A stretch of DNA of 64,000 nt from Bacteroidota bacterium (GTDB taxonomy: Bacteria; Bacteroidota; Bacteroidia; 2-12-FULL-35-15), in contig PLYN01000049.1 in assembly GCA_003151815.1 (NCBI GenBank), positions 16,566-80,565 of the forward strand, read 5' to 3'. The notes under the pieces were generated by a model. The model did no database searches. It worked only from the letters and a program-made list of their open reading frames with translations, and was not told the DNA's origin. The position numbers and the translations under genes are program-made. This document shows, piece after piece, positions 53,401-61,715 of this stretch. How positions within the stretch are numbered: position 1 is the stretch's first letter; each line of letters starts with the position of its first letter.

Positions 53401-55055
53401 CCACCGGATGGAACAGCAGTAAGAACTGCATTTCCATTGGCGCAAATAGTAGAAGGAGTAATGGGTGCCACAGCAATAGAAGGTGCTGTGATAATGGCAA
53501 TTGCTGTATCCTCACAAGCTGGAACACATAACTTAAATGATATATCATCCAATCCAAAATCATTGCCATTAGTTACAGTATTTTGATTTACTACACAAAT
53601 ATTGACAGATGTATTAACACCCGAATTCCATGATGCGAAAAAATTTATCCACGAGCCTGTGGTTGCAGGAGCAATTAAAGCGTTTCCAGCGGTAACTCCA
53701 TTGAATGAAAACAGTAAAGATGCCGGATTTCCTGTATGGACAGTACTTAACCAACTCGAAAACACATAATCAGTATTAGTAATAACATTGATTGTTTGAC
53801 ACCAAACATTTGTAACGGAGCTAGCGCCATTGACCACCATAAAATTGCCTCCTCCTCTACCGGCTCCTGTAAATTGACTATGCACAGTAGTTGCATTGGA
53901 ACCAACATAATATCTCCCTTCCGACATATCACCTGCTGTTCCTGAGGGCCAATAAGTATAGGTGCTTGAAAAGCCTGTATTCCCTGCACTGAAATCTCCA
54001 TTGGTAACTAATTCAGCACCTGAAGCAACGCAAGCTCCTTTGGTAACGGTACAAGTATATGTACCAGCACACAATCCTGTTGCCGTTGCTGTGGTCTGAA
54101 CTGGGGAGGTACTCCACGAATACGCATATGCTCCTGCACCCGTGCCACCGGAAGCACTTGCCGTAGCAGTACCATTACACATAGTGGTACAACCTGCAGA
54201 AGTAACTCCTGAAATTACTGCAACAACTGGAATTACTTGAATTAAAACACTTGCTGTCGAAGTACAGCCATATCGATCGGTTGCAGTGACACTATAGGTT
54301 GTATTAACCGAAGGTGATGCTGTTGGGCCGGAAGATGTAGATGTAAATCCTGCAGGACTGGATGTCCAGCTATATGTATAAGGCGCTGAACCTAAAATAG
54401 TGCTTGCCGGAAGGCTTACGCTGCCACCTCCACATATTGTTGTTGCGCTGGGATTAATTGTTGTTGCCGGACAAAGGTTTACTTCTACAACTGAAATACT
54501 GGAGGTATTACAAGGCAAATCATTCCATGTACCGGCTGAATATATCTGGGTGCACTGTTCACCATTCGTACAAGCATATCCACCAAAACAAAAAGGGCCT
54601 GGTGCGTAACCTGAATTGTTGGGTTCCCCGGCTGCCCAATTTTGATAAAGACCGGCAGTTGCTGCCCCGGGTGTAAAATTTCCTGTTGTACCATCCATCG
54701 CATAAAATGTAGATGCACCTGTTCCGCTTCGCTTATAACCTACCCATATTGCGCCTGAATATGTTGCATAGATAGCAGTTGTCACAGCAGAATTTTCAGC
54801 TGCATTATTAAAAACAGCCATATTGGCTCCAAGAGTTTGTGCCTGCTGTTCACTAAGATCGGCATCCTGAGAAGTTGTATTGACAAAATACATGCTGCAC
54901 GGTTGGCCACTTACGGTCAATTCGGTATAATGGCCTGGTGCTGCAAAGGCGGCACGTATTGCGGCAAAGTCACAGCCTGTTTGGCTTTTTGTAATATTAA
55001 TATTGCAAAAGGGGAAGGAAAAGATAAAAAAAGATATTAAATAAATTTTTTTCAT
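50472..55055 (-). CDS. Giant CHU_C adhesin with C-type lectin and beta-sandwich repeats
   Basis: A 1,527-residue type IX substrate. The signal peptide is MKKIYLISFFIFSFPFCNIN. An N-terminal C-type lectin domain (about 28-195) has the calcium/sugar motifs EPN (WAAGEPNNS) and WND (GTWNDLPC). Ig-like and SprB-like beta repeats follow, with a carbohydrate-binding-like module (about 350-510: ELVTNGDFSAGNTGF to GLDDISFKLC) in between. Then come six ~70-residue Ig-like repeats (around 925-1345: ICLGQAATLTATG-type openings), a PKD domain with FWSFGDGDS, and the CHU_C sorting domain (IPNAFTPDGDGINDVFF, FDRWGNFIF). Role: surface adhesion to glycans. Confidence 0.93.
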   Translation of the reverse strand: MKKIYLISFFIFSFPFCNINITKSQTGCDFAAIRAAFAAPGHYTELTVSGQPCSMYFVNTTSQDADLSEQQAQTLGANMAVFNNAAENSAVTTAIYATYSGAIWVGYKRSGTGASTFYAMDGTTGNFTPGAATAGLYQNWAAGEPNNSGYAPGPFCFGGYACTNGEQCTQIYSAGTWNDLPCNTSSISVVEVNLCPATTINPSATTICGGGSVSLPASTILGSAPYTYSWTSSPAGFTSTSSGPTASPSVNTTYSVTATDRYGCTSTASVLIQVIPVVAVISGVTSAGCTTMCNGTATASASGGTGAGAYAYSWSTSPVQTTATATGLCAGTYTCTVTKGACVASGAELVTNGDFSAGNTGFSSTYTYWPSGTAGDMSEGRYYVGSNATTVHSQFTGAGRGGGNFMVVNGASSVTNVWCQTINVITNTDYVFSSWLSTVHTGNPASLLFSFNGVTAGNALIAPATTGSWINFFASWNSGVNTSVNICVVNQNTVTNGNDFGLDDISFKLCVPACEDTAIAIITAPSIAVAPITPSTICANGNAVLTAVPSGGNGTYNYVWSPAGTGTTASVTVSPVITSGYTVNVTDGNGCAAPPVEGIVTVNNVLSVTVNSAALCFAQSATLIASGASTYSWSPATALSSTTGESVVCTPTADVTYTVTGTSGGCVGTAVSTVTINPTPDSHAGPDITVCSGVTGNIGALPTAGYVYNWLPASGLSSTTVANPTVNTTNFTAGTISTTYTVTTSPAGCFSTDEVIVTVNPSFDPTFNFSSSTFCKSAGAADPAPTIVSAGGAFIFTPVGLSINGSSGLVDLSLSTLGTYTITYSFGGGCPSSSDQTITITNIPDANFSYGIYCQNDVPNPAPTFPFGSSAGVFSETTGGLKFISPITTPGEIDLAASTPGTYTVTNTIAAAGGCSPAVATNTIIINPVPVTTVDNKTICSGSATALTASGAVSYVWAADNSILDSLLVSPGTTTPYIVTGSSAGCFSTAIGTVTVNLIPTVTVNNPTVCAGIAATMTASGATSYSWSTGFNADPLIINPAVAASYTVTGTSLGCSSTALATVTVNPLPVIGVNSPVVCQGLAATLTATGAVSYLWNTGSAANPLVINPAVAANYTVTGTSAAGCTGTAVANVSITLLPVITVNAPVICLGQAATLTATGGATLTWSNGVTARSITVSPNATTSYTVADNTSGCSGSATGMVTVNQPPVIGANSATICLGQPASLLATGTVAYVWSTGSVTNPLSVSPPTTTTYTVIGTNAAGCKDTATTTINVNQPPVVTVNPDTICAGLNAILTASGAVSYLWSNNSTSDPLNIIALNNTTTYTVTGTDANGCSAPAAATVKVYPKPGANFDASPNPAGVFDPVVTFNNQSSADVNYWFWSFGDGDSLSNNTPSPTHAYPGDTASYYAKLIVHNAGFCYDSIKHLILIGPEYSFYIPNAFTPDGDGINDVFFGKGVGILEYELMIFDRWGNFIFTTDKIEKAWDGKANGGTDASQQDVYVWKVAITDIFTKKHNYTGTVTVIRGR

Positions 55056-55349
55056 TTGTGATGGTCAAACCAAATTTGAATCAAAAAAATAACGATTTCA
55101 TGGATGATTCGTAATTAGCGAAAATAGGCTAAACTCAATAATAATAAAAATTTATTTTCATCGCTTCGCACTTTTTTTACCTGTAATTTTCCAAAATGTT
55201 CGCTATACGTTATTTAGAAAATTGGTATTTGCCTGAGTTTGCTAATTGAATACGAAATTATTATAATTAAGATACATTAATTATTCGAAAGGTTGCAATT
55301 TCCAATTAGCCATTTTGAGGGGAATCGCCTATTTTAAAGGTATTTTATT
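55056..55349. other. 294-bp AT-rich intergenic region
   Basis: No gene, hairpin or repeat of the families seen elsewhere is evident. It separates the two large CHU_C genes, which are co-oriented on the minus strand. A promoter for the gene ending at 50472 is expected here, but no exact TAnnTTTG box was found. Confidence 0.4.
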
Positions 55350-58300
55350 TTACTTCACTAAGGCAATAGTTCCTTTGTAATTATGAGTCTTTCCTTTAAT
55401 ATCAACAATGCTAATTGAATACACATATACATCGGACTGTGCTATCTCACTGCCTAAATTTGCTTTGCCATCCCAGCCTTTATTGATATCATCCGAATAG
55501 AAAATAAAATTTCCCCAACGATCAAATATCATCATCGCAAACTCCCTGACACCTTCCCCTTTGGCCATAAAAATTTCGTTTTTCCCATCTTCATTTGGTG
55601 AAAATGCAGTTGGAATAAAAAACAAAAAAGGAGTCTCTATCGAAACTATATGAGAAACTGTATCCTTGCAGCCATACTGGGAAGATATCATCAAACGGAT
55701 TATATATTTACCTGTATCTGCATAAAAATGTGGGTTCGGATTGGAAACAAAAGCAGAATCAAAATCACCAAAATCCCAAGTCCAAAAACTAGCTCTGACA
55801 GAAGCATCCGTAACTGAAATTCTAGGGTCAATAGTAGTTGTCGTTGATGGCTGAACAGCGAAATTAGCAGAAGGTTTTGGATTCACAGTAACGAATGCAT
55901 TGCTATTGGCATTGTTAACACAAGTTGCTGCCCCTGCATCGTGTAAACTTACCATAGTATAGGTATATGTACCTGCTGTATTTGTTGGTACTGAAACTCT
56001 TGTACTGTCTCCGACAATAGTACTTATTGTTTGGAGAGTGCCGCCATTAATTCTGTATGTAAAAGTGTATGGTGCAGTTCCATTGGCTCCTATAAATATC
56101 ATATTCGGCGATGGATCATGAATACAAACTGATTGTGTTGGACCTACTATTGCTGTTGGCAAAGGGTTTACTGTGAAATTTAGCGATGTTTCAACTAAAT
56201 TGCTAATACAGGAAGCGGCACTGCCATCCTGAACCGAAACTAACGAATAAATGTATGGTCCCGATACATTTGTTGGCGCAGAAAAAGCCACCATATCTCC
56301 GTTAACGGTTGTTATCGTTTGAGGAGTCCCATTATTAATTGTATAAGTGAACGTAAAGGGTGCTATTCCAGATGCTCCTGTAAAGATGATTGCCTCTGGA
56401 GAATTTTGACAGACCGATGGAGAACCACTAATACTTGCGGTTGGGTTTGGATTTACAGAGACTGTTGCAATCCCATTTGCATTATTGCTGCAAGTTGTGG
56501 AGCTGGCATCCTTTACACTTACTAAGGCATATACAAACGGACCAACAATACCGGTAGGCACAGGAATGTTTATGCTGTTTCCAACTGTTGTATTTATTGT
56601 CTGGTTTATACCACCATTTATTTTATAAGTAAAAGTATAAGGTGCTAATCCATTTGATCCGGTAAAAGTGATATCAGGTAAGGGGGCATTTTGGCATACA
56701 GCAATCGTCCCATTAACTATAGCTATAGGAATTGGATTGATCGTTACGATCGCGGTTCCGTTTTGTGTTTGAGAACATGCAGTTGTACTTCCATCTTTCA
56801 CACTTACCAATGAATAGCTAAACACACCTGCTGGAGTTGTTGATACAGGAATAGTTACGGTGTTTCCAATTATTGTACTTATAGTTTGGTTCACACCATT
56901 ATTAATTGTATAAATAAAAGTATAAGGGGCTATACCATTGACTCCTGTAAAGGTAATGTTGGGTTGAGGATCATTTTGACAAACAGTAGTAGAACCGCCG
57001 ATAGTTGCCGTAGGTAAGGGATTTACGGTTACCGTTGAACTCCCAACTGCAATATAACATGTTGAATTACCGGCATCCTGAATACTTACCAAATTATAGG
57101 TAAATGAACCGGCTGTATTGGTGAGTACCGGGATAGTTATATTATTCCCATTGGTTGTGCTGATAGTTTGATTCGGTCCGTTATTAATTGTATATATAAA
57201 CGTATATGGGGTAGTTCCATTGGCTCCCGTAAGCGTAATACCTGGTTGAGGATCATTTTGGCATACCGCAGTTGTTCCGCTTATACCAGCGATTACCGAT
57301 GAAGCCACAGTTATAATTGCGTTACCATTTGCAGTATTGCTGCAAGTGGATAAACTTCCATCCTGCACACTTACCAATGCATAAGTATATGTCCCTATCG
57401 AACTTGTTGAGGCAGACAGAGTAAAAGTATTTCCAGTGGTGGTAGTAACTGTTTGATTCGGCCCGCCATTGATTGAATAAGTAAAAGTAAAAGGCGCTGT
57501 TCCTACTATACCTGTGAAGGTTATATCCGGGGCGACATCATTTTGACATACTGTAACTGTTCCTGCAATTGTGGCTGTAGGCAATGGGTTCACGGTTACT
57601 TTAGCAGTATCGCCACCAATATTACTGCAACTGGCTGAACTTGCATCCCCATTTACATAGATAAAAGCACCCAATGAATTGGTCGGTACCGATAAAGTTA
57701 CTGTATTTCCACTTACTGAATTTATTGATTGATTTACCCCGCCATTCACTGAGTAATTGAAAGTAAATGGTGCTGAACCTATTAATCCGGTAAAGGTGAT
57801 ATCCGGTTTTGGACCATTTAAACAAACGGAAGTTGTTCCACTAATTCTGGAAACAGGCAAAGGACTTACAGTAATTACCACGCTGTTATTAGCCGAACCG
57901 CAAGGCATCAGACTTGCATCCATAACACCTACTACGGCATACGTAAATGTGCCTGCAATGTTTGTAGGAGCAGGTATGATTATACTGTTTCCATTTGTTG
58001 TACTGATTGTTTTATTTGCCCCACCATTGATGTTGTATGTGAAAGTATATGGCGCTGTACCGGCTGAACCTAGTAAGGTGATAATGGGAGATGGGTCATT
58101 TACACATACGGTTGCTGTACCGCTGATACTCGCAACAGGTGGTGCATTTATAGTGATAACTGCGCTTCCGGTTTGCAGTTGAGAACACGTTGTGACACTT
58201 GCATCTTGCACACTTACCAAATCATAAGTGAATACACCCAACGCTGTTGTTGGAACAGTCAGTGTTGCAATATTTCCACTGGTAGAAGTTATTGTATGAT

Positions 58301-59399
58301 TTGCGCCACCATTAATTGTATATATAAAAGTGTAGGGTGCTGTCCCATTTGCCCCAGTAAATGTAATGTTAATGCCACTTGTATTCTCACATACTGTTGT
58401 ATCACCGTTTATGCCAGCGGTAGGCAATGGAGTTACATTTACTACAACATCATCAGTTGTGCTGACACAACCCGGAGAAGACGTAGTTACTGTATAAGTA
58501 GTGCTACCAATAGTAGTTAATGTTACCGTAGGATTTGATATCGTTGAATTACTCAGTCCGGTACTTGGAGACCAAAGATAAGAAATGCCTGTAATAGACG
58601 CTGCACCTAAATTACCCGGCGTATTTGACGGACAAGTAGAAATTGATGATCCTGCATTCGAAACCGGAGGTTGACTAATGGTGATAGCGACTTCATTGGA
58701 AATAAGAGTGCCGCAATCTCCAACCACTACTGCTTGATAATAAGTAGTAGCAGTTAACGCTCCTGTTGAAAGTGGCGCAGTAGTTGCACCTGGAATATCA
58801 GTCCAGGGTCCTCCACTTGTTGATGCTGACTGCCATTGTAGATTACCAATAAAATTTGCAAGGTTAACGCTTGCATCATTTCCGGAACAAATAGTTTGGT
58901 CTGGACCTGCAGTAGGAGCAACTTGGAGTGGGATTACAAAAGTAGGTGTAGTGGCCGGGAACATACCGCAACCGTCTTGAGTAAAAATATCGTTGCCTTG
59001 AATTATTGTTATCGTAATAGGTACCCCACGTTGAACATTAGGAAAATCGTAGGCTACCCAATAATTACAGGTATTTGCTCCACACTCTATTAAGGTTGGA
59101 GCGCAAGTTCCAAAAGTGGTAATTAGAGTTGCACAATCGGGTAAATTTGATTTAACTGTATCGGACACATAACGAGCCGGAGACCCGGTTATAGTTGTAG
59201 AAACACCATTTACAGTCAGTTGAATCTGCATAGTGGAAGCACCAACAGCCAGTCCATGCCAATGCTCTACGTATATTCTCAAATTTCCAGCACAATTTAC
59301 GCAGTAACCAACCTGCACAGAATGTGCATAAATATTAAAACTTAAGTTTAATAGAAAAAAAAAACAAATGCAGAGTTTTAAATTGAACAGTTTTTTCAT
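55350..59399 (-). CDS. Giant CHU_C protein with nine ~94-residue repeats
   Basis: A 1,349-residue type IX substrate. The signal peptide ends about NIYAHSV. An N-terminal unique domain has paired Cys (VGYCVNCAGNLRIYVEHWHG), then come two Ig-like domains. From about residue 330 to 1175 there are nine consecutive repeats of ~94 residues, each opening with a phrase like VCQNDPQPDITFTG, a central TINNGPNQTIST, a hinge TAGTFTYALVSVQDGS and a Cys pair (VCQN/STCS) that could be disulfide-bonded. A PKD domain (WTWDFGDFDS) and the CHU_C domain (IPTAFSPNEDGKNEIFM, FDRWGNFIFYSDD) follow. A -7 box TATATTTG (minus strand) lies at 59463-59470. Confidence 0.92.
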   Translation of the reverse strand: MKKLFNLKLCICFFFLLNLSFNIYAHSVQVGYCVNCAGNLRIYVEHWHGLAVGASTMQIQLTVNGVSTTITGSPARYVSDTVKSNLPDCATLITTFGTCAPTLIECGANTCNYWVAYDFPNVQRGVPITITIIQGNDIFTQDGCGMFPATTPTFVIPLQVAPTAGPDQTICSGNDASVNLANFIGNLQWQSASTSGGPWTDIPGATTAPLSTGALTATTYYQAVVVGDCGTLISNEVAITISQPPVSNAGSSISTCPSNTPGNLGAASITGISYLWSPSTGLSNSTISNPTVTLTTIGSTTYTVTTSSPGCVSTTDDVVVNVTPLPTAGINGDTTVCENTSGINITFTGANGTAPYTFIYTINGGANHTITSTSGNIATLTVPTTALGVFTYDLVSVQDASVTTCSQLQTGSAVITINAPPVASISGTATVCVNDPSPIITLLGSAGTAPYTFTYNINGGANKTISTTNGNSIIIPAPTNIAGTFTYAVVGVMDASLMPCGSANNSVVITVSPLPVSRISGTTSVCLNGPKPDITFTGLIGSAPFTFNYSVNGGVNQSINSVSGNTVTLSVPTNSLGAFIYVNGDASSASCSNIGGDTAKVTVNPLPTATIAGTVTVCQNDVAPDITFTGIVGTAPFTFTYSINGGPNQTVTTTTGNTFTLSASTSSIGTYTYALVSVQDGSLSTCSNTANGNAIITVASSVIAGISGTTAVCQNDPQPGITLTGANGTTPYTFIYTINNGPNQTISTTNGNNITIPVLTNTAGSFTYNLVSIQDAGNSTCYIAVGSSTVTVNPLPTATIGGSTTVCQNDPQPNITFTGVNGIAPYTFIYTINNGVNQTISTIIGNTVTIPVSTTPAGVFSYSLVSVKDGSTTACSQTQNGTAIVTINPIPIAIVNGTIAVCQNAPLPDITFTGSNGLAPYTFTYKINGGINQTINTTVGNSINIPVPTGIVGPFVYALVSVKDASSTTCSNNANGIATVSVNPNPTASISGSPSVCQNSPEAIIFTGASGIAPFTFTYTINNGTPQTITTVNGDMVAFSAPTNVSGPYIYSLVSVQDGSAASCISNLVETSLNFTVNPLPTAIVGPTQSVCIHDPSPNMIFIGANGTAPYTFTYRINGGTLQTISTIVGDSTRVSVPTNTAGTYTYTMVSLHDAGAATCVNNANSNAFVTVNPKPSANFAVQPSTTTTIDPRISVTDASVRASFWTWDFGDFDSAFVSNPNPHFYADTGKYIIRLMISSQYGCKDTVSHIVSIETPFLFFIPTAFSPNEDGKNEIFMAKGEGVREFAMMIFDRWGNFIFYSDDINKGWDGKANLGSEIAQSDVYVYSISIVDIKGKTHNYKGTIALVK

Positions 59400-59462
59400 T
59401 CAAAATTTAAACTTAAAAGGGATTCATAAAATATAAAAAAATTACTTCTAAAAGCAATGATA

Positions 59463-59470
59463 CAAATATA
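59463..59470 (-). promoter_or_regulatory. Promoter -7 box for the 94-residue-repeat gene
   Basis: The minus strand reads TATATTTG about 64 bp upstream of the ATG at 59399. The remaining 205-bp gap to pyk holds no gene. Confidence 0.5.
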
Positions 59471-59604
59471 AAACAGGTAAAACAAGATTTTACACGACCT
59501 AAATTTCAATACAAATTATGGTATAAAATGGCAGAAATTATTCTATTTTCTTTCTTGAAGTAAAGATGCGTTTAACCTGAAAAAGGTTGCTGTAATGGAA
59601 GGTT

Positions 59605-61038
59605 TTAATCAACAGCACTAAGTTTGATCATATTTGATTTTCCTTTTTCGCTTAAAGGAACACTTGAGATATTAATGATTAAATCATTTAGTTTTATGAA
59701 TCCGGTTTTCTTTAAAATAAATTTAATATCTGCAATCGTGTGGTCGGTGCTAATATTTTTATCGTAATAAAAACCTTGAACGCCCCATACTAAATTTAAC
59801 GTTGTAAGAATATTATAATTATCCGTAAACACATAAATATTTGCTTTGGGACGATGACTCGATAATTTAAAAGCGGTATATCCTGAATGTGTAATTGTTA
59901 TGATAGCTGAGGCTTTTGTGCTTTCCGCCATTTTTGCCGCTGAATAACAAATCGAATTAGAAATATATCGATCATTATGAACATCAACTTCCGGCAAAGC
60001 TGTATCACGATTGTAATTGTAACTTTCTTGCTCAACGTGTTCAATTATTTTGGTCATTGCCTCCACTACTTTTGCAGGATGTTTTCCTACTGATGTTTCT
60101 GCGCTCAACATCACTGCATCCGCTCCATCCATCACACTATTCGCAACATCATTCACCTCTGCACGCGAAGGACTGATATTCGTAATCATACTCTCCATCA
60201 TCTGTGTGGCTATAATCACGGGTTTCGATGCTTCCAGACATTTTCGTACCAACATTTTTTGTATCACCGGAACTTCCTGCATCGGCACCTCAACGCCTAA
60301 ATCACCACGAGCAACCATCAACGCATCCGTTTCAAAAATGATATTATCAATATCTAAAATTGCTTCCGGCTTTTCAATTTTAGCGATCACTTTTGTTCTC
60401 ACTTCACTGTTGAACCTTTGAATCAAATGTTTTAACTCAATAATATCTGTGGCCGAACGAACGAATGAAAGCCCAACCCAATCTACCTTCTGCTCTAAAG
60501 CAAAATCCAGATCTTTCAAATCTTTCTCCGTTAAACAAGGCAATGAAATTTTTGTATTGGGCAGATTTACTCCTTTTTTTGAAGACAAAAGTCCACCAAA
60601 ACTAATAATTGCTTTCACCTCATCTTTGCCATTCGTCTCCACCACATTCAATAAGATTTTACCATCATCAATCAAAATATTTTCACCCACTTTTACATCT
60701 TTCGGAAACTGTGGATAGGTAATATAAATACGATCTGCTGTACCAATGCACTCGACAGTTGTAATAATAATTTCCTTGCCGGCAACCAATTGCACTCCAT
60801 CATTTTCCACTTTACCAATACGCAATTTAGGACCTTGCAAATCGGCAAGTATAGCTGTGTGTGTCCCTAATTTTTTATTTATTGTGCGAATATTTTTTAT
60901 CTGCTCCAACACATTTTCATAAGAGCCATGAGAAAAATTAATACGGCATACATCAGCTCCTGCCTTTACCATTTCTTCAATCATTTCAACTGATGATGAT
61001 GCAGGTCCAAGTGTTACCACAATTTTTGTTCTTTTCAT
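59605..61038 (-). CDS. pyk: Pyruvate kinase
   Basis: Last step of glycolysis, phosphoenolpyruvate to pyruvate (477 residues, normal). It has the N-terminal RTKIVVTLGPASSS, ADLQGPKLRIG, AKIEKPEAI with the catalytic Lys, MVARGDLGVEVP, SAETSVGKHPAKVVEAM and a C-terminal alpha/beta domain (SAKMAESTKASAIITITHSG). It has no C-terminal extension. It is downstream of the IPExxxVDY gene and dnaG on the same strand, with a family E element in between. Confidence 0.97.
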   Translation of the reverse strand: MKRTKIVVTLGPASSSVEMIEEMVKAGADVCRINFSHGSYENVLEQIKNIRTINKKLGTHTAILADLQGPKLRIGKVENDGVQLVAGKEIIITTVECIGTADRIYITYPQFPKDVKVGENILIDDGKILLNVVETNGKDEVKAIISFGGLLSSKKGVNLPNTKISLPCLTEKDLKDLDFALEQKVDWVGLSFVRSATDIIELKHLIQRFNSEVRTKVIAKIEKPEAILDIDNIIFETDALMVARGDLGVEVPMQEVPVIQKMLVRKCLEASKPVIIATQMMESMITNISPSRAEVNDVANSVMDGADAVMLSAETSVGKHPAKVVEAMTKIIEHVEQESYNYNRDTALPEVDVHNDRYISNSICYSAAKMAESTKASAIITITHSGYTAFKLSSHRPKANIYVFTDNYNILTTLNLVWGVQGFYYDKNISTDHTIADIKFILKKTGFIKLNDLIINISSVPLSEKGKSNMIKLSAVD

Positions 61039-61060
61039 AATTTCAATATAATCAATTTTT

Positions 61061-61181
61061 TAACCACATAGAAACATAGTTTTTTTACTCTATGTTAAAA
61101 ATTTATCTTTTTCTATGTAGTACTAATTTCATTTTTTTTTATAACTATTTTTGACAGCTTAGCTATGTTTCTATGTGGTTA
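61061..61181. repeat. Intergenic inverted-repeat element, family E (second copy)
   Basis: Left arm TAACCACATAGAAACATAGT, right arm GCTATGTTTCTATGTGGTTA, nearly perfect over 19-20 bp. Two inner copies of CTATGT-like words lie between them. It is the sister of 41686-41823 and sits between the IPExxxVDY gene and pyk. Confidence 0.82.
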
Positions 61182-61201
61182 AAAGATTACATAGAACGTC
61201 T

Positions 61202-61690
61202 TTAAAAAATCAAATTTTGTTTTGATTTTAATGATTCAACATCAATGCTAACAGCTGTAAGTACCAAATCTATTTCTTTTATTTTTCTGATTGTTTCTTT
61301 CACTTCATCTGCATCCACCTCTCCTTTAATAACAAAAAAATAATTCATTTGTTTATATTCAGGGATCAAAAATTCGTTTTCACTCGATGGTGACTCTTTA
61401 CCATTTTCTCTGAACAAGGTATATTTTTTGGCTTCAACCGACTTACTTTCACTTAGATTTGCAAGAACAAAATACTCTAGAAACTCTTCCTGATTTTCAT
61501 AATTGAACAAAGAAAAAAATGAAGGCGTATCTTGTTTTTTACCTTTAATTTCAAGCGAATCAATTTTTTTAAACTCGAAATTAAATTTATTATTCAGCGC
61601 CCAGCAAATACGATATTCTTTTTCATGCGATGAAATACCTATCAACACAAAATCGAAATCGTCTGCTAATTTAAGAATGTGTTTTGCCAA
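61202..61690 (-). CDS. IPExxxVDY family protein
   Basis: A 162-residue protein of a Bacteroidota-restricted family named for the motif here present as LIPEYKQMNYFFVI (about residues 109-122), with Asn in place of the usual Asp of VDY. N-terminal LADDFDFVLIGISSHEKEYRICWALN is also typical. The function is unknown. The family's usual place is near pyk, as here; it starts 25 bp after the dnaG stop, suggesting a dnaG-IPExxxVDY transcript. Confidence 0.88.
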   Translation of the reverse strand: MAKHILKLADDFDFVLIGISSHEKEYRICWALNNKFNFEFKKIDSLEIKGKKQDTPSFFSLFNYENQEEFLEYFVLANLSESKSVEAKKYTLFRENGKESPSSENEFLIPEYKQMNYFFVIKGEVDADEVKETIRKIKEIDLVLTAVSIDVESLKSKQNLIF

Positions 61691-61715
61691 TTTCTATTTA
61701 AATTTTATCACTGAT

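Noticed and set aside
50472-55055. Numerous 60-140 residue ORFs antisense to the CHU_C genes
   Set aside because: All are shadows in other frames of Thr/Ser/Val/Gly-rich repeats; none has start context or a recognisable motif.
55350-59399. Possible CRISPR or tandem DNA repeat inside the large minus-strand genes
   Set aside because: The period is ~280 bp with no short conserved repeat or unique spacers, and it is explained by protein domain repeats in a single open frame.
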